Below are positions 16,728 to 25,515 of a stretch of DNA of 43,940 bases, piece after piece. Position numbers and translations under genes: made by a program. Under the pieces are notes generated by a model. It made no database searches. It worked only from the letters and a program-made list of their open reading frames with translations, and was not told where the DNA came from. The DNA is from Algicola sp. (GTDB taxonomy: Bacteria > Bacteroidota > Bacteroidia > Flavobacteriales > Flavobacteriaceae). The stretch is taken from positions 1 through 43,940 of the forward strand of contig JAAEZN010000021.1 of the NCBI GenBank assembly GCA_018222835.1, written 5' to 3'. Position 1 is the stretch's first letter. Each line of letters starts with the position of its first letter.

Positions 16728-18707
16728 CTATTTGCCCATAGAAAGGTGATACTTTTCCAGTCCTGATTTTAACCATTCCTCGTATCTTTCCACATCCACA
16801 TATTGCACCGCTTGGTTTAAAATTTCCATGTTTGGCGACAATAATACATAGTATGGTTGCGAGGCTGCGTTAAAATTAATGGTTTGAAAGGTACCCCATT
16901 TTTGACCAACGGTCTCAATGGCTTTTATTCTTCCCGAATCGAATTTAAAGTCGAACTGTTCCGCTTCCGGAAGCTCTTTTCTATCGTCCACATATAGGGA
17001 AATCAAGACATAGTCTTCCTTTAAAATAGGATAGATGCTCGGGTCGCTCCAGACATTCTCTTCCATCTTTCTACAGTTGACACAGGCCCAACCCGTAAAA
17101 TCGAGCAAAATAGGTTTGTTCACTTCTTTTGCATAGGCCACGCCCTCATCAAAATCCTTAAAACAATCCAAGCCCAGTGGGCAATCACTTTCTGTTTCTG
17201 CAACACTGTAAAAACTCGGCGGAGGGAAACCGCTCAACAATTGCAATTGGTTGATGTTCAATAGTCCGAGTATCAAATAAACCGTAAAAATCAAACTTGC
17301 TATTCCGGTTAATTTCCTTGCAGGCGAGAGATTCTTTTTTGGTCCATCATGAGGGAATCTAATCACACCGAATAAATACAGGGTCATTAGTACAAAAAGA
17401 ACCACCCAGATCCCTACGAATATCTCTCTTTTAAAAATACCCCAATTGCCCACTAAATCTGCATTTGACAAAAATTTGAACGCCAGGGCCAGTTCCAAAA
17501 AGCCAAGCACCACTTTTACCGTGGTCATCCAACCGCCGGATTTGGGCAAGGAGTTCAACCAGGCCGGGAACATGGCGAACAAAGCAAACGGTAGTGCCAA
17601 AGCCAAACCAAATCCTACCATCCCCATGGTTAAATTGGTGGCGACATTGCCCTCTGCCAATGTTGTACTTCCTAAAAGTCCTCCTAAAATGGGGCCCGTA
17701 CAAGAGAACGATACAATAGCCAATGTCAATGCCATAAAAAAGATACCCAGTCCCCCTCCTACTTTGGATGAGGCTGAATCCATTTTATTGGCCCATGAAC
17801 TTGGCAATGTCAATTCGTAATAACCAAAAAATGAAAAAGCAAAGAAGACAAAAATGATAAAGAAGAACACATTGAGCCAAATATTGGTGGCAATGGTGTT
17901 CAATATTTGGGAGTCCACCGAATTGAACAGATGAAAGGGCAAACTCAACAAAAAATAGATCAGTACAATAAAGAATCCATACAATATGGCATTGCCCACT
18001 CCTTTGGATTTATTCTGCGATTGTTTGGTGAAAAAAGAAACCGTTAATGGAATCATTGGAAAAACGCATGGGGTGAGCAGTGCGATAAGACCTCCCAAAA
18101 AACCGAGTCCAAAAATTACCCAAAGACTGGATTTGCCTTCAGAGTCCGTAACTCCATTTTGGTTAAGCAATTGCTTGTTCTTAAAATCAACTTTAAGGGA
18201 TTCTCCAAGAGCCGCACTTCGGTCGTCCAATGCAGCTTCCTCGGACACAAACCCACTTCCATCCAGAGATATTTGAAAATATTCATCTACAGGGAAACAA
18301 ACTTCCTTACATATTTGATAAAACAGGTTTACCGATATTTGATTGACCGCGGGGTCGAGCAGTTTTATTTTTTGGGTAAAAATGGCATCCTTTTTAAAAA
18401 AGGTTTCCTCCACTTCGAAAATATCGCTATACTCTTTTATGGTTTCGCTCTCTTGGGTCTCTCCAATAAGCTCGTAATCCTCTCCAGCCTTCTCAAAAGT
18501 AAATTCACTGGGCAGTGAACCTCCTTCGGCAGTGTATTGCGAATATACATGCCACCCATCCATAATCTTCCCCTTGAACACCAATTCGTATTCGGTGTCG
18601 GAAATTTTATGTACTTCGTGGCTCCAAACCGCAGGATTTTCATCGGTTTGGGCAAAAATGCTTGAATTAATGAAGAATAATCCTAGGAAGAGTACTGCTA
18701 ATCTCAT
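16728..18707 (-). CDS. dsbD: thiol:disulfide interchange protein DsbD-like
   Basis: 659 residues in the DsbD order. A signal peptide (residues 1-19, ending 'SSIFAQ') is followed by a periplasmic alpha-like domain to about 190. A membrane domain of about eight helices follows, with redox cysteines C214 ('LTPCVFPMIP') and C336 ('FSCTGPILGG'). A C-terminal thioredoxin domain carries C542-V-N-C545 in 'GWACVNCRKMEENVW'. It would pass electrons from cytosolic thioredoxin to periplasmic partners such as cytochrome c maturation or disulfide repair factors. C112 and C116 in 'QICKEVCFPVDEYF' resemble the alpha-domain pair. The start ATG overlaps the tilS stop (ATGA), so translation is likely coupled. 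Confidence 0.92.
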   Translation of the reverse strand: MRLAVLFLGLFFINSSIFAQTDENPAVWSHEVHKISDTEYELVFKGKIMDGWHVYSQYTAEGGSLPSEFTFEKAGEDYELIGETQESETIKEYSDIFEVEETFFKKDAIFTQKIKLLDPAVNQISVNLFYQICKEVCFPVDEYFQISLDGSGFVSEEAALDDRSAALGESLKVDFKNKQLLNQNGVTDSEGKSSLWVIFGLGFLGGLIALLTPCVFPMIPLTVSFFTKQSQNKSKGVGNAILYGFFIVLIYFLLSLPFHLFNSVDSQILNTIATNIWLNVFFFIIFVFFAFSFFGYYELTLPSSWANKMDSASSKVGGGLGIFFMALTLAIVSFSCTGPILGGLLGSTTLAEGNVATNLTMGMVGFGLALALPFALFAMFPAWLNSLPKSGGWMTTVKVVLGFLELALAFKFLSNADLVGNWGIFKREIFVGIWVVLFVLMTLYLFGVIRFPHDGPKKNLSPARKLTGIASLIFTVYLILGLLNINQLQLLSGFPPPSFYSVAETESDCPLGLDCFKDFDEGVAYAKEVNKPILLDFTGWACVNCRKMEENVWSDPSIYPILKEDYVLISLYVDDRKELPEAEQFDFKFDSGRIKAIETVGQKWGTFQTINFNAASQPYYVLLSPNMEILNQAVQYVDVERYEEWLKSGLEKYHLSMGK

Positions 18708-20011
18708 GTAATTTGGGTAACCTTTAGTATTTGTCGGGTTGAATCATCAACCTTGAATCGTTCGTCGGCCCGTTTGCCCACAACCCAAACAATTTCGTTG
18801 TCCGAGCAGAGTAGCCATTGTTTTTCTTTGGAAACAACATCCATTTTTTCATCTTTGAAAAATTTGGACACCTTTTTCTTTCCTTTCATGCCGAATGGAT
18901 AAAAATAGTCGCCATTTATCCAATTCCTTAACACTAACGGAAAGTTTAACTTTTCCTTATCCAAAAATACGACATTTTTATCCCTTTTATCCATGGATCG
19001 GACATCTTCCAACAGTAATTTAACAGGCTGTTCTATTCGATTATCTTTTGCATGAACATAAAATGTTTGGCCCGTATTGCTTTCCAGTTTTGATAGGATG
19101 AGATAATCCCTATCCTTCAGTAACCGATGTGTCGGGGAAAACACCTGCTTTCCGCTCGTTGTGGTCAGTAATCCTTTTACATCTTCCCACTCCGTAAACC
19201 CAAATTCATTAAACAGACCATACAGATAGGCTTCCAAAGGCTTGAGTTGCTGTAAATCTTCTATTTTTATTTTGATATCACCGTTCGATGACTGCAACAA
19301 TGCTGCCTTTAACTCATTTATGGAATTGTGAAGAATACTGTTTGATTGACTTAAATTCTTTTGGGTATTTAAGAAGTTCTGTAAAAAAGTAGGGTGCAAC
19401 TCCTTTAATACAGGAACAATTTGATGCCGGATTTTATTCCGAAGATATTTTGTACTGGCATTGCTGCTATCCTCACGCCAGTCAACATTTTCCGATTTAG
19501 CATATTCCAAAAGCTCTTTTTGGGAAAAAAGCAGCAAAGGACGAACTACCTTTCCATTTATTTCAGGAATTCCAGATAGCCCATCGATTCCTGTTCCACG
19601 GGACAAATTGATCAAAAAGGTTTCAAGACTGTCATCTGCATGATGTGCCGTAAGTACGTATCCGCTGCCCGTGCTGTTCAGTAACTCGACAAACCATTTG
19701 TACCGTAGGTCCCGAGCTGCCATTTGAATGGAAACACCTTGGTTCCTGGCATATTCTTCTGTTTCAAAATGCTTTGCATGCACCTCAACCCCCCATTGCC
19801 TTCCCAGTTTACGAACAAAATCTTCATCACCGTTACTCTCTGCTCCCCTGAGCTTAAAATTACAATGGGCCAATACAATATCCAATCCCGTCGCAAGGCA
19901 GAGATGTGCAAGCACCACACTGTCCAATCCGCCACTACAAGCCAACAATAGCCTTTCTTCCTTTAAAAAAGGTAGATTTTTGGCAATATGTTCCTTGAAC
20001 TTTAAAAACAT
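18704..20011 (-). CDS. tilS: tRNA(Ile)-lysidine synthase
   Basis: It modifies C34 of tRNA-Ile(CAU) to lysidine so that it reads AUA codons; an essential ATP-dependent enzyme. The 435-residue protein has the PP-loop motif SGGLDS at 26-31, then 'VLAHCNFKLRGAESNGDEDFVRKLG', 'QMAARDLRYKWF', 'LTAHHADDSLETFLINLSRGTGIDGLSGIPE' and 'RPLL', all standard for the N-terminal domain. A C-terminal TilS domain follows, with 'FYPFGMKGKKKVSKFFKDEKM' in it. The gene sits 22 bases after pabB and overlaps dsbD by 4 bases. ATG start. Confidence 0.95.
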   Translation of the reverse strand: MFLKFKEHIAKNLPFLKEERLLLACSGGLDSVVLAHLCLATGLDIVLAHCNFKLRGAESNGDEDFVRKLGRQWGVEVHAKHFETEEYARNQGVSIQMAARDLRYKWFVELLNSTGSGYVLTAHHADDSLETFLINLSRGTGIDGLSGIPEINGKVVRPLLLFSQKELLEYAKSENVDWREDSSNASTKYLRNKIRHQIVPVLKELHPTFLQNFLNTQKNLSQSNSILHNSINELKAALLQSSNGDIKIKIEDLQQLKPLEAYLYGLFNEFGFTEWEDVKGLLTTTSGKQVFSPTHRLLKDRDYLILSKLESNTGQTFYVHAKDNRIEQPVKLLLEDVRSMDKRDKNVVFLDKEKLNFPLVLRNWINGDYFYPFGMKGKKKVSKFFKDEKMDVVSKEKQWLLCSDNEIVWVVGKRADERFKVDDSTRQILKVTQIT

Positions 20012-20033
20012 AGCGCGAATTTACGAATAAACC

Positions 20034-21317
20034 TTAGCCTTCTTCCAAAACAGTCCGCATTGCTTTGGCCTTGAGAAGACATTCCTGATATTCCATCTCT
20101 GGATTCGATTTTGCGGTTATGGCACCTCCTACAGAATAGGAAATATATTTTTTGCTGGCGTTGTACAAAATACTTCGGATCACCACATTAAAATCAAAAT
20201 TACCTTGAGGATCAAAATATCCGACCGTTCCACTATACAGCCCTCGTTTGGTCTCTTCCAATTCCTCGATAATTTTCATGGCGGAAATCTTAGGAGCCCC
20301 TGTCATACTACCCATTGGAAAGGTTTCTTTTATAATTTCAACTGGATTTTTGTTTGCTTCAACTTTTGAAATTATTGTTGAGATCAATTGGTGTACTTGC
20401 TTAAAAGAGTATGCCTTGCATAATTCATCAACCTTAACAGAGCCCTTTATCGCACTCTTAGAAAGATCATTACGGACCAAATCGGTAATCATAATATTTT
20501 CCGCCCGTTCTTTGTTGTTCCGAGACAATTCAGTCTTTATTTTTTCATCCTCACCGGCATCTTTCCCTCTTGGAGCAGTTCCCTTGATCGGTTGAGAGAT
20601 TACCTTTTGACCTATCTTTTTTATGTAACGTTCTGGCGAGGCACACATTAAATAGTGGTCTTGCATTTTTATATACGCTGCGAACGGAGGTTCGGAAATG
20701 CCATTTAGCTTTATATAGGTTTCCAACGGATCTATAATAACGTCTTCAGCGTAGAATTCCTGACAAAAGTTGGCCTCATAAATGTCCCCGCGATGGATAT
20801 GCTCCAAAAAACGATTGGCTTTTTCAAAATAGGCGTCCTTGTGGATTCGCATTTTTATTTTGATGGGTTCAGAATCACTTTTCGTTAGATTTAAAGAACC
20901 ATATTCACAAATTTTGGCCAGATCCTCTTCGATTTCGTGAGCAAAATCGTTCAAATAGTTGAACCTAAACTGCCCATCTACCAGGGTGATTATCTTTTTG
21001 GGACAAAAAAAACGAAGTACCGGGAACCCAAGTCCATCAAAATTGTTTGATGTTAAATCTTCAAGCTCATTTTTAAAATCATACGAAAAGTAGCCGAACA
21101 ACCAATCCCCTTTCCGGTTCATAAAGGACTTAATTTCAGACTCGTTTTCAACCCATTCCTCTGCGCCAACGGCCAAACAGGCCTCAAAACTGGAATATGG
21201 GTCTCGGTGTTGATTACTGTCCAACCAAACTGACTCCTTGTATGCCCTGGACCACTGCAACAGCGCCTCTTTACTTTGTAACAGGGATTTTATCCTAAAA
21301 GAACGGTTCGTCCGCAA
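20034..21317 (-). CDS. pabB: aminodeoxychorismate synthase component I
   Basis: It makes 4-amino-4-deoxychorismate from chorismate and ammonia for folate (p-aminobenzoate) synthesis. The 427-residue chorismate-binding protein has 'PIKGTAPRGKD' with K245. The Lys in PIKGT, rather than the PIAGT of anthranilate synthase TrpE, points to PabB. 'ENIMITDLVRNDLSKSAIKGSVKV' and 'TFPMGSMTGAPKISAMKIIEELE' are also diagnostic. The start appears to be TTG at 21315-21317: no in-frame ATG lies near the conserved N-terminus, and the frame opens 7 bases after the upstream gene. No glutaminase (PabA) partner is in the window. Confidence 0.9.
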   Translation of the reverse strand: MRTNRSFRIKSLLQSKEALLQWSRAYKESVWLDSNQHRDPYSSFEACLAVGAEEWVENESEIKSFMNRKGDWLFGYFSYDFKNELEDLTSNNFDGLGFPVLRFFCPKKIITLVDGQFRFNYLNDFAHEIEEDLAKICEYGSLNLTKSDSEPIKIKMRIHKDAYFEKANRFLEHIHRGDIYEANFCQEFYAEDVIIDPLETYIKLNGISEPPFAAYIKMQDHYLMCASPERYIKKIGQKVISQPIKGTAPRGKDAGEDEKIKTELSRNNKERAENIMITDLVRNDLSKSAIKGSVKVDELCKAYSFKQVHQLISTIISKVEANKNPVEIIKETFPMGSMTGAPKISAMKIIEELEETKRGLYSGTVGYFDPQGNFDFNVVIRSILYNASKKYISYSVGGAITAKSNPEMEYQECLLKAKAMRTVLEEG

Positions 21318-21324
21318 TACCTGA

Positions 21325-21855
21325 TTATTTTAACGAGTCTAAAAATGTATCGAGTGCTGCTTGGTGTTCGTCCTTTAGAGTCGTTTCAACAATAGCACCA
21401 TCAAAATTATCATAAAATGAAGGCAAAGAAAATCTAGCTGTTATCTCTGCGCCAAATCGTGGCAGCATGTTTTCAATAACCTCAAAGGCGCCTTTCGCTC
21501 CTCTTTTACCTCCAGATGTTGACATCAAGAATATCTTTGTTCCTTCTAAAAATTTCCGGTCCGATCGAGATAACCAATCGAGCACATTCTTAAAATAGGC
21601 AGATGGGTTTCCATTGTGTTCGTTAACTGATAAAATGAGCCCTTCGGAGTTCTGAATCCAGGTTTTTAGTTCTTGTACCGCATCAGGAAATCCGTTTTCC
21701 CTTTCGTGATCCTCACTGTACATTGGAAATGGGTGTTCCGCCATGTTCAATACCTGAACAGGATACCCCTTCATCAATGACACAGTATATTTTACCAACT
21801 TAAAATTGATGGAGGTCGAAGAATTACTTCCGGCCAATGCCAAAATTTTAGCCAT
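21325..21855 (-). CDS. NADPH-dependent FMN reductase family (NAD(P)H-dependent oxidoreductase)
   Basis: A 176-residue flavodoxin-like protein. 'ILALAGSNSSTSINFKLVKY' at the N-terminus is the FMN-phosphate loop (usually GSxRxxSxN). 'WIQNSEGLILSVNEHNGNPSAYFKNVLDWLSR' matches the family segment 'aDaviivtPEYngs.pg.LKnaiDwlsr', with N-E-H-N in place of P-E-Y-N. 'KIFLMSTSGGKRGAKGAFEVIENMLPRFG' follows. It probably reduces flavins or quinones in the cytosol. It is the first gene of a run with pabB (7-base gap), tilS and dsbD. The link to those genes is not functional in any obvious way. Confidence 0.85.
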   Translation of the reverse strand: MAKILALAGSNSSTSINFKLVKYTVSLMKGYPVQVLNMAEHPFPMYSEDHERENGFPDAVQELKTWIQNSEGLILSVNEHNGNPSAYFKNVLDWLSRSDRKFLEGTKIFLMSTSGGKRGAKGAFEVIENMLPRFGAEITARFSLPSFYDNFDGAIVETTLKDEHQAALDTFLDSLK

Positions 21856-21920
21856 AGTGCAAAATCGTTGATTGTTTTGCTAAAATACCCTAATCGAAGC
21901 AGAGATGCGACTATTTTGCA

Positions 21921-21928
21921 TATTTTTG
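21921..21928 (+). promoter_or_regulatory. candidate -7 element for the acyltransferase gene
   Basis: TATTTTTG matches TAnnTTTG exactly and lies 58 bases ahead of the ATG at 21986. It also lies inside the longer frame that opens at 21905, which argues for the later start. No convincing -33 TTTG is present at normal spacing. Confidence 0.35.
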
Positions 21929-21985
21929 ACGCGCAGAACATCCAAACATACTGCAAAACAAGTATATAGGTTGAACCAAAGTAAA

Positions 21986-23182
21986 ATGACAGCTAAAAGC
22001 AATAGGTTATTTTTTATTGATGCCATGCGAGCTTGGGCCATTTTAATGATGCTCCAAGGTCACTTTATCGATGGTTTGCTAGACCCTGTTTTTAGGGATC
22101 CCGGTAATCCTATTTACAATTTTTGGCTTTACTTTAGAGGGATTACCGCTCCTGTATTTTTTACCGTATCTGGGTTCATCTTTACTTATTTATTGATCAG
22201 AGTTCCGCAATCAGGATTTAAAAACCCTAGGGTTTCCAAGGGTATTCGCCGTGGACTACAACTTTTGGCCATTGGTTATTTACTGCGGTTGAATATAGGT
22301 GGACTGTTAAAAGGGCATGTTTACAATGGATTCTACTTAGTGGATGTACTCCACTGCATTGGGTTATCCATATTGGGGTTGATAGGGGTTTATGTACTCA
22401 CTTCCAAAAGAAAGAAATATATGTTCCCTTTGGTCTTAGTGAGCATCACCTTGGTGCTTTTTCTGTTCGAAAGGGTTTATAAAGATTGGTCTTTTGCATT
22501 TTTACCCAATTTTATCGCCAACTATTTTACAAAGACCAATGGTTCGGTATTCACTATAATACCTTGGTTTGGCTATGCCACCATGGGAGCATTTATCTCG
22601 GTACTGTTTATCCGTTTTAAAGATTTTAAGTATTTGTACCCAACAGCTATTTCCCTTGCGCTGGGAGCAGGTTATTTACTAATTTATCAGTCTTCGGCAG
22701 CTTTTGCGGTATTGTATGATTGGACCGGGTTTGAATTCTTGAAATTGATTTTGTCCAACAACTATTTATTTATTCGATTAGGGAATGTTTTTGTGGTTTT
22801 TGCCGTGTTTATGATTCTTAGACAGTTAATGACCAACAAAACGGTTTTAAAAATTGGAGCAAGCACCTTATCTATCTACGTAATCCATTTCATTATACTG
22901 TATGGAAGTTTTACCGGGTTGGGGCTCTACCGATTTTTTAATCGTTCGCTATCTCCCGAAATAATTATACCGGGAGCTATTGCTTTTATGATCATCTGTA
23001 CTTATTTGGCGTTACAATACAACAAATACGAAATACAGATCAAATCACAGATTGCGTGGGGCGTTTCGTTTGCCAAAATCCAGGCACTGGAATTGAGAGA
23101 GGCTTCCATACCTATTCTCCGTGAACTTTACATACGGTTTAGGCTTTTTTTGCGACGACTTCTGCGAACAGTTAGAAGCTAA
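21986..23182 (+). CDS. multi-pass membrane acyltransferase (heparan-alpha-glucosaminide N-acetyltransferase/DUF1624-like)
   Basis: 398 residues from the ATG at 21986. An in-frame ATG at 21905 would add 27 residues (MRLFCIFLTRRTS...) that do not fit the family and would overlap a promoter-like site. The N-terminus 'RLFFIDAMRAWAILMMLQGHFIDGLL' is the family start (R..x-D..R..A), with the His of 'QGHF' placed like the proposed catalytic His. About ten hydrophobic segments follow ('YFRGITAPVFFTVSGFIFTYLLI', 'HCIGLSILGLIGVYV' and others). The C-terminal ~50 residues are charged and cytosolic. Such proteins move acyl groups across the inner membrane onto glycans; the acceptor here is unknown. Transcribed alone; a terminator follows directly. 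Confidence 0.8.
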   Translation: MTAKSNRLFFIDAMRAWAILMMLQGHFIDGLLDPVFRDPGNPIYNFWLYFRGITAPVFFTVSGFIFTYLLIRVPQSGFKNPRVSKGIRRGLQLLAIGYLLRLNIGGLLKGHVYNGFYLVDVLHCIGLSILGLIGVYVLTSKRKKYMFPLVLVSITLVLFLFERVYKDWSFAFLPNFIANYFTKTNGSVFTIIPWFGYATMGAFISVLFIRFKDFKYLYPTAISLALGAGYLLIYQSSAAFAVLYDWTGFEFLKLILSNNYLFIRLGNVFVVFAVFMILRQLMTNKTVLKIGASTLSIYVIHFIILYGSFTGLGLYRFFNRSLSPEIIIPGAIAFMIICTYLALQYNKYEIQIKSQIAWGVSFAKIQALELREASIPILRELYIRFRLFLRRLLRTVRS

Positions 23183-23218
23183 AAAAAGCATCCAATCCTA
23201 AGATTGAATGCTCTTTCT
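23181..23218. terminator. bidirectional terminator between the acyltransferase gene and lpdA
   Basis: The hairpin arms AGCATCCAATC (23187-23197) and GATTGAATGCT (23202-23212) pair with one mismatch around a CTAA loop. On the minus strand the stem runs into seven T, a good terminator for lpdA, whose stop is 150 bases away. On the plus strand the tail is the weaker CTTTCTG, directly after the acyltransferase stop. Confidence 0.7.
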
Positions 23219-23361
23219 GTAATCTTCTATATTTATTTGTGTAAGCTCTGGTTTTTTTCAGGGCCCTACGCTAAAGGAACATCATTCTTAGACTTGTGTA
23301 CTCGAAATTCTTCCTAAAGGAAAAACCCGAATCCACATACCTCCTGTAGTCCACAAATTAT

Positions 23362-24765
23362 TTAGACATGTAATGCCCTATCATCGGTCGCGGCCAATGC
23401 CGCCTCTTTAACTGCCTCGGCAAAAGTTGGATGTGCATGGCTCATTCGGGAAATATCTTCCGCAGACGCCCTAAACTCCATAGCGGTAACACCTTCTGCG
23501 ATCAAATCGGCACAACGTGCCCCGATCATGTGAACGCCCAATACTTCATCTGTTTTTTTATCGGCAAGGATTTTTACAAAGCCATCAATATCCATGCTGG
23601 CTCTTGCTCTTCCCAATGCACGCATGGGGAATTGCCCTATTTTGTACTCCACCCCTTCTTCCTTGAGTTGTTCCTCGGTTTTGCCCACAGCAGCAACTTC
23701 TGGCCAGGTGTAAACTACACCAGGAATCAAGTTATAATCAATATGTGGTTTTTGGCCTGCCAATAATTCAGCGACCATAGTGCCTTCTTCTTCTGCCTTG
23801 TGCGCCAACATAGCTCCTTTTACCACATCACCAATAGCATAAATATTTGAAACATTGGTTTGCAGATGTCCGTTCACCTCTACTCTTCCCCTCTCATCCA
23901 ATTTTACTCCGGCAGCTTCGGCATTTAATCCATCCGTATAAGGTTTACGGCCAACACTTACCAAGCAGTAGTCGCCAGTAATGGTAACTTCGTTGCCTTT
24001 TTTGTCGTCGGCTTTCACAATCACTTCATCACCTTTGCGCTCCACGGACTTTACTTTATGGGAAAGGTTGAACTTTACCTTTTGCTTTTTCATTACTTTG
24101 GTAAGTTCTTTGGAAAGTGCCCCGTCCATTCCAGGAATGATTCGGTCCATATACTCCACCACGGTCACATCCGCCCCCAATCTTTTGTAAACCTGACCTA
24201 GTTCCAATCCTATAACTCCACCACCGATTACGATCATGTGCTTGGGAACCTCTTTCAGTTTTAAGGCTTCGGTAGAGGTAATCACTCGCTCCTTATCAAT
24301 TTCGATAAATGGCAAGGACGATGGTTTGGAACCAGTGGCTATGATTATGTTTTTGGCCTCAATGGTCTCCTCGCCATCCTCTTTTGCAATATGAACATGG
24401 GTGGCATCTTTAAAGCTCCCTACACCATGGTAAACATCGATTTTGTTTTTGTCCATCAAAAACTCGATACCCTTTGTAGTCTGGTCCACAACGCCTTGTT
24501 TTCTGGCAATCATTTGCTGTAGGTTTACCTTTATTTCGCCCGGTATCTCGATACCGTGTTCCTCAAAGTGCTTTACAGCGTCTTCGTAATGATGGGAAGA
24601 ATCCAATAGTGCCTTGGAAGGAATACAACCTACATTTAAACAGGTTCCCCCAAGCGTGGCATATTTCTCTATTATTGCTGTTTTCATTCCCAATTGGGCG
24701 CATCGAATGGCCGCCACATAGCCTCCTGGTCCAGAGCCGATGATAGCTACATCATATTGATTCAT
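23362..24765 (-). CDS. lpdA: dihydrolipoyl dehydrogenase
   Basis: The E3 flavoprotein that reoxidises lipoyl groups of the pyruvate, 2-oxoglutarate and branched-chain oxoacid dehydrogenase complexes and the glycine cleavage system. The 467 residues have the FAD loop 'IIGSGPGGYVAAIRCAQLG', the redox disulfide C42/C47 in 'GGTCLNVGCIPSKALL', the NAD loop 'VIGGGVIGLELGQVYKRLGADVTVVE', the second FAD motif 'NIYAIGDVVKGAMLAHKAEEEG', and the His-Glu dyad in 'HAHPTFAEAVKEAA' near the end. No E1 or E2 gene is adjacent, so this is a free-standing lpd serving several complexes. ATG start. Confidence 0.96.
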   Translation of the reverse strand: MNQYDVAIIGSGPGGYVAAIRCAQLGMKTAIIEKYATLGGTCLNVGCIPSKALLDSSHHYEDAVKHFEEHGIEIPGEIKVNLQQMIARKQGVVDQTTKGIEFLMDKNKIDVYHGVGSFKDATHVHIAKEDGEETIEAKNIIIATGSKPSSLPFIEIDKERVITSTEALKLKEVPKHMIVIGGGVIGLELGQVYKRLGADVTVVEYMDRIIPGMDGALSKELTKVMKKQKVKFNLSHKVKSVERKGDEVIVKADDKKGNEVTITGDYCLVSVGRKPYTDGLNAEAAGVKLDERGRVEVNGHLQTNVSNIYAIGDVVKGAMLAHKAEEEGTMVAELLAGQKPHIDYNLIPGVVYTWPEVAAVGKTEEQLKEEGVEYKIGQFPMRALGRARASMDIDGFVKILADKKTDEVLGVHMIGARCADLIAEGVTAMEFRASAEDISRMSHAHPTFAEAVKEAALAATDDRALHV

Positions 24766-24905
24766 ATTGTATTATTTGTAAGAATAATTGCTTAAAAAAT
24801 GTTTCTCTAAAAACAAGGGTAAAAATACAAATGTTTTTCGGGACAGTACCAATCAATTCTTTGGGAAAAAGATAGTTGAGCGGTCCGATTGCCGGTAATT
24901 GTAAA

Positions 24906-25364
24906 TTAAATATGCACCGAGGGACTATTTTTTACCTCATTGATCACAAAAGAACTTTGGGTGTTGCCAATGTTGGCAATGGCCGTAAGCTTAGTGAGCA
25001 TAAACTCTCGGTAACTTTTCATGTCCGCCACATAAATTTTTAAGATGTAATCGTAGTCACCACCAACATGGAAGCATTCGGACACCTCCTTCAATTGTAA
25101 AATTTCCTGTTCAAACTTTAGTACATTTTCTTTGGTATGATGGATCAATCGTATTTGACAGAGCACCATAAAATCCCTACCGACTTTGTGCTTGTTCACC
25201 AATGCAGTGTATTGAGTAACCACACCATTGCGTTCCAATCGACGAATTCGCTCATACACCGCCGTTTTGGACAAATGCAGAGCATCCGCGTATTGTTTTG
25301 TGGTTTTTTTACTGTCATTTTGAAGCAATCTGATCAATTCAACATCCAATTTATCCAATTTCAT
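24906..25364 (-). CDS. Lrp/AsnC-family transcriptional regulator
   Basis: 152 residues from the ATG at 25362-25364 (a GTG one codon upstream is the other option). The N-terminal helix-turn-helix is 'LDVELIRLLQNDSKKTTKQYADALHLSKTAVYERIRRLERNGVVTQY', the C-terminal RAM/ACT-like domain 'FMVLCQIRLIHHTKENVLKFEQEILQLKEVSECFHVGGDYDYILKIYVADMKSYREFM'. The G-G-D-Y-D segment is the usual effector-pocket strand. It is divergent from the methionine gamma-lyase-like gene across 151 bases. P. putida mdeR (Lrp-type) next to mdeA (methionine gamma-lyase) is a known parallel. It probably controls the neighbour and itself in response to an amino acid. Confidence 0.92.
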   Translation of the reverse strand: MKLDKLDVELIRLLQNDSKKTTKQYADALHLSKTAVYERIRRLERNGVVTQYTALVNKHKVGRDFMVLCQIRLIHHTKENVLKFEQEILQLKEVSECFHVGGDYDYILKIYVADMKSYREFMLTKLTAIANIGNTQSSFVINEVKNSPSVHI

Positions 25365-25456
25365 CACGTCAATTTTTCTAACATACTTGGCTAAATTGTA
25401 TCTTTTAAGAACAATTTCCTAATATTTTCTATTTTAAAGAACATTTTTCTTGATTT

Positions 25457-25468
25457 ATCCTTAAGGAT
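25457..25468. promoter_or_regulatory. perfect 12-base palindrome, candidate regulator-binding site
   Basis: ATCCTTAAGGAT is a perfect inverted repeat in the Lrp/lyase divergent gap. It shares its last base with the -33 TTG of the lyase promoter, so bound protein would affect polymerase access. A further imperfect AAGAA/TTCTT repeat lies about 10-20 bases to the left. That the neighbouring Lrp protein binds it is inference. Confidence 0.45.
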
Positions 25469-25498
25469 TGACAATATTCCTGTGATATCTTATTTTTA
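25468..25498 (+). promoter_or_regulatory. promoter of the methionine gamma-lyase-like gene
   Basis: TTG at 25468-25470, then exactly 20 bases, then TATTTTTA at 25491-25498, seven of eight positions of a TAnnTTTG-type box. The ATG is at 25516, so the 5' UTR would be about 10 bases. Spacing is ideal for a Bacteroidota sigma-ABfr promoter. Confidence 0.55.
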
Positions 25499-25515
25499 TC
25501 AAAAAACAACTCATT

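Noticed and set aside
17446..17820. 124-codon plus-strand frame inside dsbD
   Set aside because: A shadow of the membrane domain on the other strand; low-complexity Pro/Lys/Ala translation.
21905..21985. Longer start for the membrane acyltransferase
   Set aside because: The extra 27 residues do not match the family and contain a promoter-like TATTTTTG; the ATG at 21986 precedes the conserved start.
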